Positions 49,126 through 60,419 of a stretch of 64,000 bases of DNA are shown here, piece after piece. Both the position numbers and the translations under genes were made by a program. Below the pieces are notes generated by a model. That model was not told the DNA's origin. It did no database searches and worked only from the letters and a program-made list of their open reading frames with translations. How positions within the stretch are numbered: position 1 is the stretch's first letter; each line of letters starts with the position of its first letter. Origin of the DNA: Daucus carota subsp. sativus (lineage: Eukaryota; Streptophyta; Magnoliopsida; Apiales; Apiaceae); the NCBI RefSeq assembly GCF_001625215.2, contig NC_030381.2, positions 36,702,689 to 36,766,688 on the forward strand, given 5' to 3'.

Positions 49126-50900
49126 TACCCATGTCATCAACAACATCAAAGGTCCCCATACTTAACTCTTAAACACACAACCAACTTTGGTTTGAATTGG
49201 TTCAGCTGTCCACTGTTCCAATCTTAGCACTTGTGCAAGTCTTTGTATGCTGACACAGAACTGAGCTGGATTTTTAGCTTTGTGAGGCCAGCCTGCTTTT
49301 GGCACCAAACTTTACAAGTCAAGAAGATTTTACATATTTAATTAAAGTAGTCAAGAAGATTTTATAGGTACCGTTCATGTAGCTTTCCTTATCTGGACGG
49401 ATGTAGAATATTACTAATATCTACAAGTAGTCGACCCCATCCTCTATGTAATGTCATGGAAACAGCTTCTCTACTCCTTAGAGTAGTATAACGTCTGCAT
49501 GTCTTTTACCTTCTTCAACCATGCTTCCGGGATAGACATACCATGTATATTCGATTTGGATCAATATCTTCCCTGGTCTGGTAGTGTTCATTAGAGAGAC
49601 TGATTATTTACAAAATTTTGAATTTATCATAGTAACCAACCTAATAATAATGTTCCTCAGTGAGGTCCAGACTGTGTTTACATAAGTGGTAGGTACAAAA
49701 TGCTTTCAGGTGATTATTCATTCTACCTCAACTAACATAACGCATTGTTGATTTTGTTTCTTTAAGATTCATTGTACAAAGGCCAAATAAAAAATGGATT
49801 CTACAGCAATCATTTGAGTCTCTGAGGATCCACAATCAGGTGAATCCCAGAGGATTTTCAGGAAAATTTTGTCTTTAAGTCACTGTCATTGAATATTTTG
49901 TACCATTCAGATACTCCGGTGAGGCAGTAATATTCATTAATATAAAATTCCTCAAATATTTATATTAAAGTTATACTATTAATGAATTGCTTTTCTTATT
50001 AGGCAACTTGGGAAATAATTTGTAATATACAAATTCTCTGGGTCTTCCCCAAAGGTTGTGCACGGTGCATAAGACTCTCTTTGTGACCCTAGTCACGACC
50101 GACTCCAAGAATTAAGCTGTTGCGGGTCATGGTAATAAGGAAATTACTGGCAATATCTATTTTTATAAAAAATTGCCTCCTTTGCTCTAGCTATAATATT
50201 GTTCCACTAAATGTAGTAGGGACAAAGCAAATCTTCACAAGAAAGTAACAAGCTTTATGGAAAGGCCATCTATGCATGCATGAGAATTCAAATCAAGTTG
50301 TTGGAAGAAAAAGCTTCAACTAACTAAGATTTCAGATTTGTGAGATCCCACTTGTTCATTGCATTGATACATGTCATCATATATTCTTTAATAATTTCCT
50401 TGTTTGTGGAATACAGAATCATCACCGCGCCTTGCCACGCCAGATCCTCTTCTTAAATCTGAGAGACTGGAGAGAAAGGTAAATGGTTTTATGAATGAAT
50501 AACATCTGGAATACCTCAATATGATTCAGGTCCAAGGACTTGTTAAAACATGCAATCTTTTTCATGTTTTCATTAGGACTATAGGGAATTTAAGAAAGTG
50601 AGGAATGAAGATTTTTGTATTTTGTTAAATTCAAACAAATGCTATGCTGTTATGCTGTGATCTTCAGTATATGTATTTGGTTGTCTTCAGCATTTTGATT
50701 CTTAAATTTTTGAAACCTACAAGAATACGATGTAGCAGAGAGTGTGCAGTGTTGCTGTCATATCTGGAAACAAGTGAATTTTCATTAAGAAAATGAATTC
50801 TAGATTACAGAGACATTAGTACTATACTTACATATTAATCCCATAACACAAATTATGTTATGGAACAAGGGAAGAATGAACAGGTTTTTTTTTATAGTGT
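49126..50900. other. Intergenic, pseudogene B to GEM-like C
   Basis: Upstream flank of pseudogene B, with blocks shared with the flank of gene A, then the 3' flank of gene C. No coding frame or element was recognised. Confidence 0.5.
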
Positions 50901-51807
50901 TTATTGAGATTCATACACTGCTTGCTGAAGAAACTTGTAAGTTCTTTGATGGTTAAGAAATCCCATGAACCAAAACTCAAAGTCATCCTTTGTAACTATA
51001 TCAATGTACTTTCTTGATGGATCCTTCATATTTTCACTTTCATTTGCTCTCTTTATTTTGTTTAATGGGATTGAAACCTTGTAATGAATCCGAAGCAAAT
51101 CCCCTGTTGTAGAAGAGACCTTCATTGATCTTTCACTACAGAAAGCAATTCTGTCGGTTGAGATAAATAGTAATCCGGCTATTGGACCTGCAGTTGTATA
51201 TAAATAGCATTGTGAAGCCTTCAACAGTTTTTCTCCTTCACTGAAACTGAAGTTTTGTTTAAACACTTTCTTGACACCCCCTACTTGGAGAATTCTAGCT
51301 CCTAATCTCAACTTTCCCTTCACTGTTTCACTCAACTTAGGCCCAATTTTCACTGCATATTTCAAAGCAAAAAGAATATCAGTGATCAAGTTTATAAATC
51401 AAACAGCATAATCATGTTAACCCATATTTATGTTTTCTTGAAACCAGAGTCCTTGTTAATTTCTATTAAATTTGTAAGCTCAAGACCTACCATGTTCACG
51501 GATGCCTTTTGCCAATTGGTTCATCCTATCGAAAACAGTGTCCATCTTACCTGCAATATCAAGAAGAGAAACGTTACTTTACGATCTTGGCCTATAATCA
51601 ATAAGTATGTGTATGCATATATAGTTTCCAATTTCTTTCTTTTCATGTGCACGATAAAGAAAAGAGATACTTACTCTGTCTAAATTTTGGAGATGCGTAG
51701 TATTGATCGGAAGTGATACATAAAATTCCTTGTTGAGGCATCTCAGCTGGATATGCTGCTGAACTGACTGGAATTCCAATAACCTGTCCTAGAATCTGGT
51801 TCTTCAT
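50901..51807 (-). CDS. GEM-like GRAM-domain protein, gene C
   Basis: Three coding exons: 51807-51675, 51550-51491, 51352-50901, giving 214 residues. The N terminus is MKNQILGQVIGIPVSSAAYP. Exon 2 encodes SKMDTVFDRMNQLAKGIREH. Exon 3 carries the whole GRAM core (GARILQVGGVKKVFKQNFSF, GEKLLKASQCYLYTTAGPIA, DDFEFWFMGFLNHQRTYKFL) with no intron after RIHYK. It is intermediate between A and the D-E-F group. Frame, splice phases and conserved residues are intact. Family role as for gene A. Confidence 0.92.
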
Positions 51808-51913
51808 GTCTGATGAACTGTAAAATGCTTGATTCTGTCTCTAAAGCCTGATTGAATATTCTTCTCTTGCAGATGTATATTGTCTGATGAATTAAATCAA
51901 CGCGGCTTGCATG

Positions 51914-51970
51914 GTATTTATAGTGCTAATAAGGTAGTTAGTGGCTTTCAACTTTAAGTTGCATGACTCA
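51914..51970 (-). promoter_or_regulatory. Promoter of GEM-like gene C: TATA box and TGACTCA
   Basis: TATAAATA (plus-strand TATTTATA) lies at 51914-51921, about 107 bp before the start codon. TGACTCA lies at 51964-51970, about 42 bp upstream of it. Confidence 0.6.
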
Positions 51971-53872
51971 TCTTGGGATCATCTATGAGACAAGTGTGAC
52001 AGTGCATAAATTTCTAAGATAAGATATGATAGAAAATTGTATGCCTGCTTTCTTTAAGAAAGCAAGCTTTTTTTTTTTTTTTTTCTGCATATGTTTTATA
52101 TCTTTGCTATTGTAAAAGTTGGTTGTGGGGCAATAAAAAGTCCGGCTAGTGGTAGTTAGCTGACTGGAAGGCATGTTCGATGTCGATAGGGCAGTTAGGT
52201 GACTGGAAGGCATGTTCGATGTCAATAGAAGGTATTGAACTAACTGAAAACAGTACTGGTAGTTGCTCCTAGACTGGACTAGATATGGATTAACTATGCA
52301 TGTACCCTAGCATGCACTTAAATGGTAGTAATCAAATAATCAGAGGCTCTCAAGCTCCTTCATCAAGATGTCCTGAAAAACTTTCATTTGTTCAAGATAT
52401 AATCTTAAATAAGATCCAGCGCTACAGCTTTTAGCATCTTCTACAGAAACATGATCAGGTGGATAGGATGTGAAGTAAAAAGTGTTCATGTGTGCAACAG
52501 ACAAAAGTCTGCTGACAGAAAATGAAATAAGAAATAAAAGACTTCTTGCAGAGTTTATTTAGCTTATATCATGCTAACCATGACACTAATTGCTAATTCA
52601 TAGTTAAACAATTTCAGTTCCGTCTTCTTTTGCAGATAATCCGAGGTAGAGTGTCAGCATTTGAATAACTCCAAGTTACCAAACTTTACATAGGCCCTTC
52701 TTTGTGTTAAAACAATATATATGTTAATATTCATGTCTGCATATGTTCACCAAGAGCCGATACATTTCTGCATATTATAATATATAATCTTCTCTTTTTT
52801 CCAATCTGCGCAGTGACACTTTGTGATGGCAGCATACCTTTTATGGCTCTGCTTTTGAATAAGAACTTGATTAAGCAAAGGAAAGAGTAGATTTATCACA
52901 TGCAGGTCATAAACAGCTGCTGGTGCCAAAGTTTCAGATGCTTATCTGGACTGACATCACTCTGCAATTCATTTTATCGTCTAACTTTCTTTTTATTTTC
53001 TTATAGCCTTATCCTGAGCTGTAAAGAAATGGATTGTTGCCTTGTGGGGACATTAGACTGAAACCATGGAAGGTACTTAAAGAAAATTTTCATATATCTG
53101 AATGTTGCAGCATAAATTAGTGCAATAATCAAATCATCTGATTATTAAATTAATTGAACATCAATTTAATTTTATTTTTTGACAGGCACATTGGTATTTA
53201 TCTTGTCGTCCCCGGATTCATTTCTTAAAATTAGTCAGGTTTTAGAATTTTGAGCAGGCTATCCTGAATCATATGTATGTGAAGGAAGAATGCTATAAAC
53301 TTATAGTAAGTAGTATATTGGAGCGATCTGTTTTTACTTCTAAAATCAATTTTATTTTCTCATATGTCATATACCACTTTTTCCCTTTTTCCTGTTTAAA
53401 ATGTAGTGTATATGAGTTCTAAGGATGCATAAGAGTATCTAATTGTTATTAAACTATCAGGGGTTACTACCAAAACAAAGTCATCGGTATATTCTACTGG
53501 GAAGTCGAACATGACTGAGACTAAGATGTACACATACCTTACCTATCTGCGTAGAATGTGCACGTACCTTGCCCCTCCTGTCTAAAGAGTACATAGAACA
53601 TTAAGAATTGCAAGGCATCAAAATACAGAAGACAATGGCTCATAGCAACCGAATCATGGGGAAACACATTATATAAACAAATTTTGACATCTTCATTTAC
53701 AAGCAAATCTTTTCATCAAGGCAGATGAATTTTAAGAAACAAAATATGTACACCCTAAGCTAGGTTACTACTTACTACTAGTGCACTGCTAACTACATAG
53801 CTTAGTGTATTTCCAGTTGCATCAGAGATTCAGGGTATAATACATTTTGCTGATTTTTGATCCGAGTTCAAT
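51971..53872. other. Intergenic, GEM-like C to D
   Basis: A short direct repeat (GTTAG-TGACTGGAAGGCATGTTC, spaced about 42 bp, near 52158-52225) overlaps a chance minus-strand frame. A minus-strand frame at 52747-52929 has no recognised domain. The repeated unit of gene D starts near 53560. No other feature was seen. Confidence 0.5.
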
Positions 53873-54726
53873 TCATTGTGCATGAGAGACGGCATTCTGA
53901 ATAGATATGATTGTTCTTGCATAATTCAAGAGTCCCATAAACCAGAATTCAAAATCATCTCTTGTAACTATCCGCATGTACTTCCTTGAAGGCTGCTTCA
54001 TATTTTCGCTCTCATTCACTTTCTTGATCTTTCCAAGTGGGATGACGACCCTGTAACGTATTCTGTGAAACTCTCCAGTAGGGAAAGAAACTTTGATCGA
54101 TCTTTCACTGCAGAAGGTAACCTTATCAGTGGAAATAAAGAGAAGCCCTGCCAATGGACCTGCTGAGGTCGACAAATAGCATTGACAAACTTTCAATAGC
54201 TTCTCCCCTTCTTTCACACTAAAATTTCGTCTGAACACTTTCTTCACTCCACCTACTTGTAAGATTTTTGCTCCTAAGCTCAACTTCCCTTTCATAGTTT
54301 CAGTTATGGACCTTATTCTCACTGCAAAAATTACAGATAAACATTAGTAAGGAAATTGGATGGAAACAATGCTATTTTATGAAGAAAGAAGAGCAAAATT
54401 ATGCGAATAAATAATTACCATGCTCTCTGATGCCTTCTGCTAAAGAATCTATTTTTTCACTGAAGCTGTTCATCCTACTAAATACTGAATCAAATCTACC
54501 TGCAGTTTCCAAAAGATAATATCTATGAGTTTCTACTGACTGTTGCATGCTATATAATATGACAAATCATCATCCCTTAAATGAATACAAAGAATCAAGA
54601 ATTACCCCATCTGAATTTTGGTGATGCATGGCAATGGCTAGCTAGCACTCCTCTTAGAGGCCTCTCAACAGGAATTGCAGAGCCTGGTGAATATGGAATA
54701 ATATGTTTCCCAGCCTGGTTCTTCAT
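53873..54726 (-). CDS. GEM-like GRAM-domain protein, gene D
   Basis: Three coding exons: 54726-54606, 54499-54419, 54321-53873, giving 216 residues. The N terminus is MKNQAGKHIIPYSPGSAIPV. Exon 2 encodes GRFDSVFSRMNSFSEKIDSL. The GRAM core reads GAKILQVGGVKKVFRRNFSV, GEKLLKVCQCYLSTSAGPLA, GLLFISTDKVTFCSER and RDDFEFWFMGLLNYARTI. All splice sites are GT-AG and in phase. It differs from E and F at several sites, for example EFHRIRYR where E and F have EFQRVHYR. Likely function is by family. Confidence 0.92.
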
Positions 54727-54864
54727 TGTGACTTGTGAGAAAGTTGTAGATTAATCTTCACGTTTTATCTGGATCACCAACTCCGGTAAATAGTAATACC
54801 CTTAAAACTCTGAGGTAATGACTGGTTTAGTGTAGATGGATTCGAATAATGTTTAAGCAACCGG

Positions 54865-54917
54865 TATTTATAGAATAAGGTCGGCATTTGGATCTTTACT
54901 TTTGGTTGCCTGACTCA
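54865..54917 (-). promoter_or_regulatory. Promoter of GEM-like gene D: TATA box and TGACTCA
   Basis: TATAAATA (plus-strand TATTTATA) at 54865-54872, about 140 bp before the start codon. TGACTCA at 54911-54917, 38 bp upstream of the TATA box. Confidence 0.6.
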
Positions 54918-56423
54918 TCTTTTCATCATTCCATCATGAATATTGATAAAGGTGAATGGATAAAGTTGAATAATAGAAAATGTATATAGAAGATGGCATG
55001 TCTGCTAGCTGCAAAAGGAGCTTGTTCAGAGGGCCAAGCCTTCTTCAGTGTGGCTAAAGAAAGTAAAAATGATCTGGTAGTTAGGGTAGGCAGTAACATG
55101 CTTTGATTTAGGCTGACTGTGTATACATATTGGAAAAGAAGTTTCTGAGATGGTCTGCTTGCTTTCTGATGCAAACCAACTTTTGATACCACACTAGGAG
55201 TAGTTGGAATCAAATGATCAGGGACACAATTTATCAAACCACCAAGATAGCCTATTCCTTAAAATCATCCTAAGGAATCTGCAACTTTAATTCTATGTTT
55301 GAAGAGAAGGATCTATAACTAAGGGGTTCTTTTTTGTGTGTGCAAAAATATAATTTTTAAATTTATTTACTTAAAATATTATATCTGAAAAGAATTTATA
55401 CTCTTATATCTATGAAAAGTAGTTTCCACGTAAATAATCTTTCTGCTATCGAGAGAAGGTAAGTTTTTGTGTACATCTCAGTTTTGGATCCTGCTTCCGA
55501 GTGGGACATACCGGGTATGTTTGTTAGGTATTGTAGTGAGTAGTGACTAATGAGAAAAGTCAAAATATCTTATCCTACTCCGGAGTGGGACATTCCGGGT
55601 ATATTTCATTAAGCATGCTATAATAGCAAACCGTCAGCTTAGCCCTCAGAATAACTACCTGAAGGCCAACGGTTTGGTCTTTCTAAGACACACTCTGCTG
55701 GGAAAATTTTAGGCAGTTTTGCCAAATCTAAATTTTTGAACTCTCAAAGAGAATAGAAGGTGACTAAATGTTCAGGTATTGTGAATTCATTGAAGAAATT
55801 TTCTGTTAATGTTGAACTGAAAAGTGTTGCTTGAGCTGGTCAGCCAAAAGAAATTCCACAGGTTATGGGATCATCATCTTCTGACATTCTTAAATTTTAT
55901 TTTCAACTTCTTGAGGTGTAAAGAAGTTGAGAGTAGGCAGCCATCATTCTTAAGTGAATATCAACCGTGAAACTCTGAATCTGTGATTCGTCTTTCTTAA
56001 AATCAATTGGTCGACTTGGGGCACGAATCCATGCAAGCACATCTATCTTTGTGTGTGTGTGCAAACTTCTCTGCAACTGATCAGTGGGGGGTTCATCCAC
56101 ATGAAAGTACCATATGATGACTAAACTATCAGCGTATCTGATTAGCAAGTCGGATATGGGGAGCTTAAAATGTGCACATACCTTGCCCCTCCCGGCTAGA
56201 GGAGTACATAAGACATTAAGAATTCATTACATCAAAATACGGAAGACAATGGATCATAGCAACTAAATCATGGGGAAACACATTATATAAACAAATTTTG
56301 ACATCTTCATTTACAAATTACAAGCAAATCTTTTCATCAAGGCAGATGAATTCTAAGAAACAAAATATGTACACCCTCATCTAGGTTACTGCACATTTTG
56401 CTGATTTTTGATCCGAGTTCAAT
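54918..56423. other. Intergenic, GEM-like D to E
   Basis: Upstream flank of gene D. A minus-strand open frame of 103 codons (54926-55237) has a counterpart in unit E and is judged non-coding. Around 55480-55590 the word GAGTGGGACAT-CCGGGTAT occurs twice. The segment 55903-56148 is listed separately. Confidence 0.55.
55903..56148 (-). other. Coding-like segment at the unit D boundary, unrecognised
   Basis: An 81-codon minus-strand frame. Its last 50 residues look protein-like: IDVLAWIRAPSRPIDFKKDE, SQIQSFTVDIHLRMMAAYSQ, LLYTSRS, then stop. Homologous sequence in unit E (about 58540-58740) and unit F (about 61300-61480) has lost the frame through small indels. I do not recognise the protein. 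It may be the last exon of a captured or fragmented gene. There is no start codon context or upstream exon, so it is not called as a gene. Confidence 0.35.
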
Positions 56424-57282
56424 TCATTGTGCATGAGACAGGGCATTCTGAATAGATATGATCGTTCTTTCATAATTTAAGAGTCCCATGAACCAGAATT
56501 CAAAATCATCTCTAGTAACTACCCGCATGTACTTCCTTGAAGGCTGCTTCAGATTTTCACTCTCATTCACTTTCTTTATCTTTCCTAGTGGGATCACGAC
56601 CCTGTAATGTACTCTTTGAAACTCTCCAGTAGGGAAAGAAACTTTGATCGATCTTTCGCTGCAGAAGGTAACCTTATCAGTGGAAATAAAGAGTAGGCCT
56701 GCCAATGGACCTGCTGAGGTCGACAAATAGCATTGACAAACTTTCAATAGCTTCTCCCCTTCTTTCGCACTAAAATTTCGTCTGAACACTTTCTTCACTC
56801 CACCTACTTGTAATATTTTTGCTCCTAAGCTCAACTTCCCTTTCATAGTTTCAGTTATGGACCTTATTCTCACTGCAAAAATTACATATAAAACATTAGT
56901 AAGGATATTAGATGGAAACAGTGCTATTTTTTGTAGAAAGAATAGCAAAATTCTGCAAATAAATAATTACCATGCTCTCTGATGCCTTCTGCTAAAGTAT
57001 CTATTTTTTCACCGAAGCTGTTCATCCTACTAAATACTGAATCAAATCTACCTGCAGTTTCCAAAAAATAATATCTATGAGTTTCTATTGACTGTTGCAT
57101 GCAATATAATATGACAAATCATCATCCCTTGACTAAATACAATTAAAGAATCAAGAATTACCCCATCTGAATTTTGGTGATGCATGGCAATGGCTAGTTA
57201 GCACTCCTCTTAGAGGCCTCTCAACAGGAATTGCAGAGCCTGGTGAATATGGAATAATATGTTTCCCAGCCTGGTTCTTCAT
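56424..57282 (-). CDS. GEM-like GRAM-domain protein, gene E
   Basis: Three coding exons: 57282-57162, 57051-56971, 56872-56424, giving 216 residues. Nearly identical to D and F. Exon 2 reads GRFDSVFSRMNSFGEKIDTL, the core GAKILQVGGVKKVFRRNFSA, and the end LLNYERTIISIQNALSHAQ. Splice sites and frame are intact. The 3' flank is shorter than in D and F because about 80 bp are missing near 56395. Expression could be redundant with D and F; which copies are active is not visible from sequence. Confidence 0.92.
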
Positions 57283-57413
57283 TGTGAGCAAATTGTAGAA
57301 TCTTCGCGTTTTATCTGGATCACCAACTCTCTGGTAAATAGTAATACCCTTTAAACTCTGAGGTAATGACTGGTTTAGTGTAAGATGGATTTGAATATTG
57401 TTTATTCAAACGG

Positions 57414-57466
57414 TATTTATAGAATGAGGTCGGTATTTGGATCTTTACTTTCAGTTGCCTGAGTCA
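57414..57466 (-). promoter_or_regulatory. Promoter of GEM-like gene E: TATA box and TGAGTCA
   Basis: TATAAATA (plus-strand TATTTATA) at 57414-57421, about 132 bp before the start codon. TGAGTCA at 57460-57466, 38 bp upstream of the TATA box. Confidence 0.6.
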
Positions 57467-59153
57467 TCTTTTCGTCATTCCATCTTGAATATTGATAAAG
57501 GTGAATGGATAAAGTTGAATGATAGAAAATGTGTGTAGAAGATGGCATGTCTGCTAGCTGCAAAAGGAGCTTGTTCAAAGGGCCAAGCCTTCTTCAGTGT
57601 GGCTATAGAAAGTAAAAATGATCCGGTAGTTAGGGTAGGCAGTAACATGCTTTGATTTAGGCTGACTGTGTATGCATATTGGAAAAGAAGTTTCTGAGAT
57701 GGCCTGCCTGCTTTCTGATGCAAATCAACTTTTGATACCATACTAGGAGTGGTTGGAATCAAATGATCAGGGAACACAATTTATCAAACCACAAAGATAG
57801 CCTATATATTCCTTAAAATCATCTTAAGGAATCTGAAACTTTAATTCTATGTTTGATGAGAAGGATCTATAACTAAGGGTCTTTTTTGTGTGTGTGCAAA
57901 AATATAATTTTTAAATTTATTTACTTGAAATAATATATCTGAAACGGATTTATACTCTTATATCTATGAAAAGTAGTTTCCACGTCAATAATCTTTCCAT
58001 GAAAAGTAGTTTTCACGGAAATAACCTCTCTACTTCCTAAAGGAGGTAAGTTTTGTGTACATCTCAGCTTTGTGGATCCTGCTTCCGAGTGGGACATACC
58101 GGATATGTTTGTCAGGTAGGTAGTGACTAATGAGAAAATCAAAATATCTTATGCTACTCCGGAGTGGGATATACCGGTCATATTTGATTAAGCATGTTAT
58201 AATAGCTAATAAAAGTCAAAATGCCTTGGAACTAACCATCAGCTCCGCCCTCAGAATAACTACCTGAAGGCCAACGGTTTGGTCTTTCTAAAACACTCCG
58301 CTGGGAATAATTTTATGCAGTTTTTCCAAATCCAAATCTTTGAAAACTCAAAAAGAAAAGAAGGTGACTGAATGTCCAGGTATTGTGAATTCATTAAAGA
58401 AATTTTCTGTTAATATTGAACTGAACAGTGTTGCTTCAGCTGCTCGGCCAAAAAATTCCACAGGTTATGGGACCTTAGTATCTAAAGTAAATCTTATCTT
58501 AATCATCATCTTCTGACATTCTTAAGTTTTATTTTCAACTTCTTGAGGTGTAAAGGAGTTGAGAGTAGGCAGCCATCATTTTTAAGTGAATATCAATCGT
58601 GAAACTCTGAATCTGTTATTCATCTTTCTTAAAATCAATTGGTCGACTTGGGCAAGAATCCATGCAAGCACATTTATCTCTGTGTGTGTGCAAACTGCAA
58701 ACTTCTCTGCAACTGATCATTGGGGCGTTCGTCCACATGAAAGTACCAAATGGTGACTAACTATCAGCGTATCTGACTAGCAAGTTGGATATGATGAGAC
58801 TAAGATGCATACATTACTTGCCAACTATTACATAACTCTCCGTTCACTGCAAATCAAAACTACCAGTATATCCACATGAAAGTAGGATATGGGGAGCGTA
58901 AAATGTGCACATACCTAGTCCCTCCTAGCTAAAGGAGTACATAAGACATCAAGATTGCATGATATCAAAATGCAGAAGACAATGGATCATAGCAACCGAA
59001 TCATGGTGAAACACATTATATAAACAAGTTTAATTGACATCTTCATTTTCAAATTACAAGCAAATCTTTTCATCAAGGCAGATGAATTCTAAGAAACAAA
59101 ATATGTACACTCTAAGCTAGGTTAGTACTAGTGCACTACTAACTACATAGCTC
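57467..59153. other. Intergenic, GEM-like E to F
   Basis: Upstream flank of gene E, colinear with that of D. It holds the decayed second copy of the unrecognised coding-like segment at about 58540-58740 and the start of unit F at about 58905. No independent gene was seen. Confidence 0.55.
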
Positions 59154-59340
59154 CTACGTTACCCGGACTCTTCATTTTGCCTCGAGTACCCATGTCGGAC
59201 ACTCGACACTCGGACATGGGTATGGACACTCCGACACTTATTTTAGGCCAAAAACATATGAAATTTTCAAAATATTGCCGAGTCCGACACTCGGACACGT
59301 ATCCAGTTTGGACACTTTCAGCCGAGTCCGGGTAACATAG
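59154..59340. mobile_element. hAT-type MITE, copy 2, in unit F
   Basis: A 187-bp element with 17-bp inverted ends CTACGTTACCCGGACTC and GAGTCCGGGTAACATAG. A perfect 8-bp target-site duplication CATAGCTC lies at 59146-59153 and 59341-59348. The matching place in unit D (near 53796) reads straight through ACTACATAGCTTAGTGTA without the element, which is the empty site. The element is inverted relative to copy 1 at 128-308. Nearly intact ends mean it is fairly young. No open frame. Confidence 0.95.
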
Positions 59341-59412
59341 CATAGCTCAGTGTATTTCCAGCTGCATCAGAGATTCAGGGGTAAAACCGCTGATTCTTGA
59401 TCCGAGTTCAAT

Positions 59413-60328
59413 TCATTGTGCATGAGAGAGGGCATTCTGAATAGATATGATCGTTCTTTCATAATTTAAGAGTCCCATAAACCAGAATTCAAAATCATCT
59501 CTAGTAACTATCCGCATGTACTTCCTTGAAGGCTGCTTCAGATTTTCACTCTCATTCACTTTCTTTATCTTTCCTAGTGGGATCACGACCCTGTAATGTA
59601 CTCTTTGAAACTCTCCAGTAGGGCAAGAAACTTTGATTGATCGTTCGCTGCAGAAGGCAACCTTATCAGTGGAAATAAAGAGTAGGCCTGCTAACGGACC
59701 TGCTGAGGTCGACAAATAGCATTGACAAACTTTCAGTAGCTTCTCCCCTTCTTTCACACTAAAATTTCGTCTGAACACTTTCTTCACTCCCCCTACTTGT
59801 AAGATTTTTGCCCCTAAACTCAACTTCCCTTTCATAGTTTCAGTTACGGACCTTATTCTCACTGCAAAAATTACAGACAAGATATTAGTAAACAATCTGA
59901 GATTACCATCCACTAAAAGTGTACAACCAAGAATATTGTTTTTAGTAATTAGTAAATAAAAAAAAATAAAGGAAATTAAATTTTTTGCTTTGTAGAAATG
60001 ATAATTACCATGCTCTTTGATGCCTTCTGCTAAAGAATCAATTTTTTCACCAAAGCTGGTCATCCGACTAAATACTGAATCAAATCTACCTGCAGTTTCC
60101 AAAGAACAATATAAATCGATGAGTTTCTATTGACTGTTGCATGCTATATAATATAGAAAATCATCATCCCTAAATGAACACGAAGAATCAAGAATTACCC
60201 CATCTGAATTTTGGTGATGCATGGCAACGGCTAACAGGGACGGCTAGAACTCCTCTCAGAGACCTCTCAACAGGAATTGCAGAGCTTCGTGAATATGGAA
60301 TAACATTCTTTCCAACCTGGTTCTTCAT
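59413..60328 (-). CDS. GEM-like GRAM-domain protein, gene F
   Basis: Three coding exons: 60328-60199, 60089-60009, 59861-59413, giving 219 residues. The N terminus (MKNQVGKNVIPYSRSSAIPV) is three residues longer than in D and E owing to an in-frame 9-nt insertion (LAVPVSRCHAS instead of LASHCHAS). Exon 2 is GRFDSVFSRMTSFGEKIDSL. The GRAM core and the end LLNYERTIISIQNALSHAQ are intact. Intron 2 happens to be open in frame, so a longer unspliced frame also exists, but the splice sites match the paralogues. Its promoter lacks the TGAGTCA element. A MITE lies 59 bp past the stop codon. Confidence 0.92.
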
Positions 60329-60411
60329 TGTGAGGTAATATAATACCCTTACAACTCTGAGGCAATGACTGGTTTAGTGTAAGATGGATTTAAATATGTT
60401 TATTCAACCGG

Positions 60412-60419
60412 TATTTATA
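60412..60419 (-). promoter_or_regulatory. TATA box of GEM-like gene F (TGAGTCA missing)
   Basis: TATAAATA (plus-strand TATTTATA) at 60412-60419, about 84 bp before the start codon. Where D and E read TTGCCTGA-TCATC, F reads TTGGTCATC, so a short deletion has removed the bZIP-type site. Confidence 0.6.

Larger units (their letters stand above)
45480..50430. repeat. Old tandem segmental duplication containing GEM-like A and pseudogene B
   Basis: Two direct units with a period near 2.46 kb, about 45480-47960 and 48190-50430. Outside the genes they share the GATGAGTCATA-CCATGTCATC block (46619 and 49118), TTTGAATT-GGTCAGCTGT, CTTTGTATGCTGACACA, and far upstream GCATGCAT-GAATTCAAATCAAGTTG and GTGAGATCCCACTTGTTCAT. 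Divergence is much higher than among units D, E and F. Confidence 0.8.

Noticed and set aside
52747-52929. 60-codon minus-strand frame starting MAPAAVYDLHVINLLF
   Set aside because: No homologue recognised, no splice or promoter context, and the length is within chance for this composition.
54926-55237. Open frame of about 100 codons on the minus strand, also present in unit E at 57475-57777
   Set aside because: The conservation is explained by the recent tandem duplication. It lies directly upstream of the GEM-like promoters, has no recognised domain, and is disrupted in unit F.
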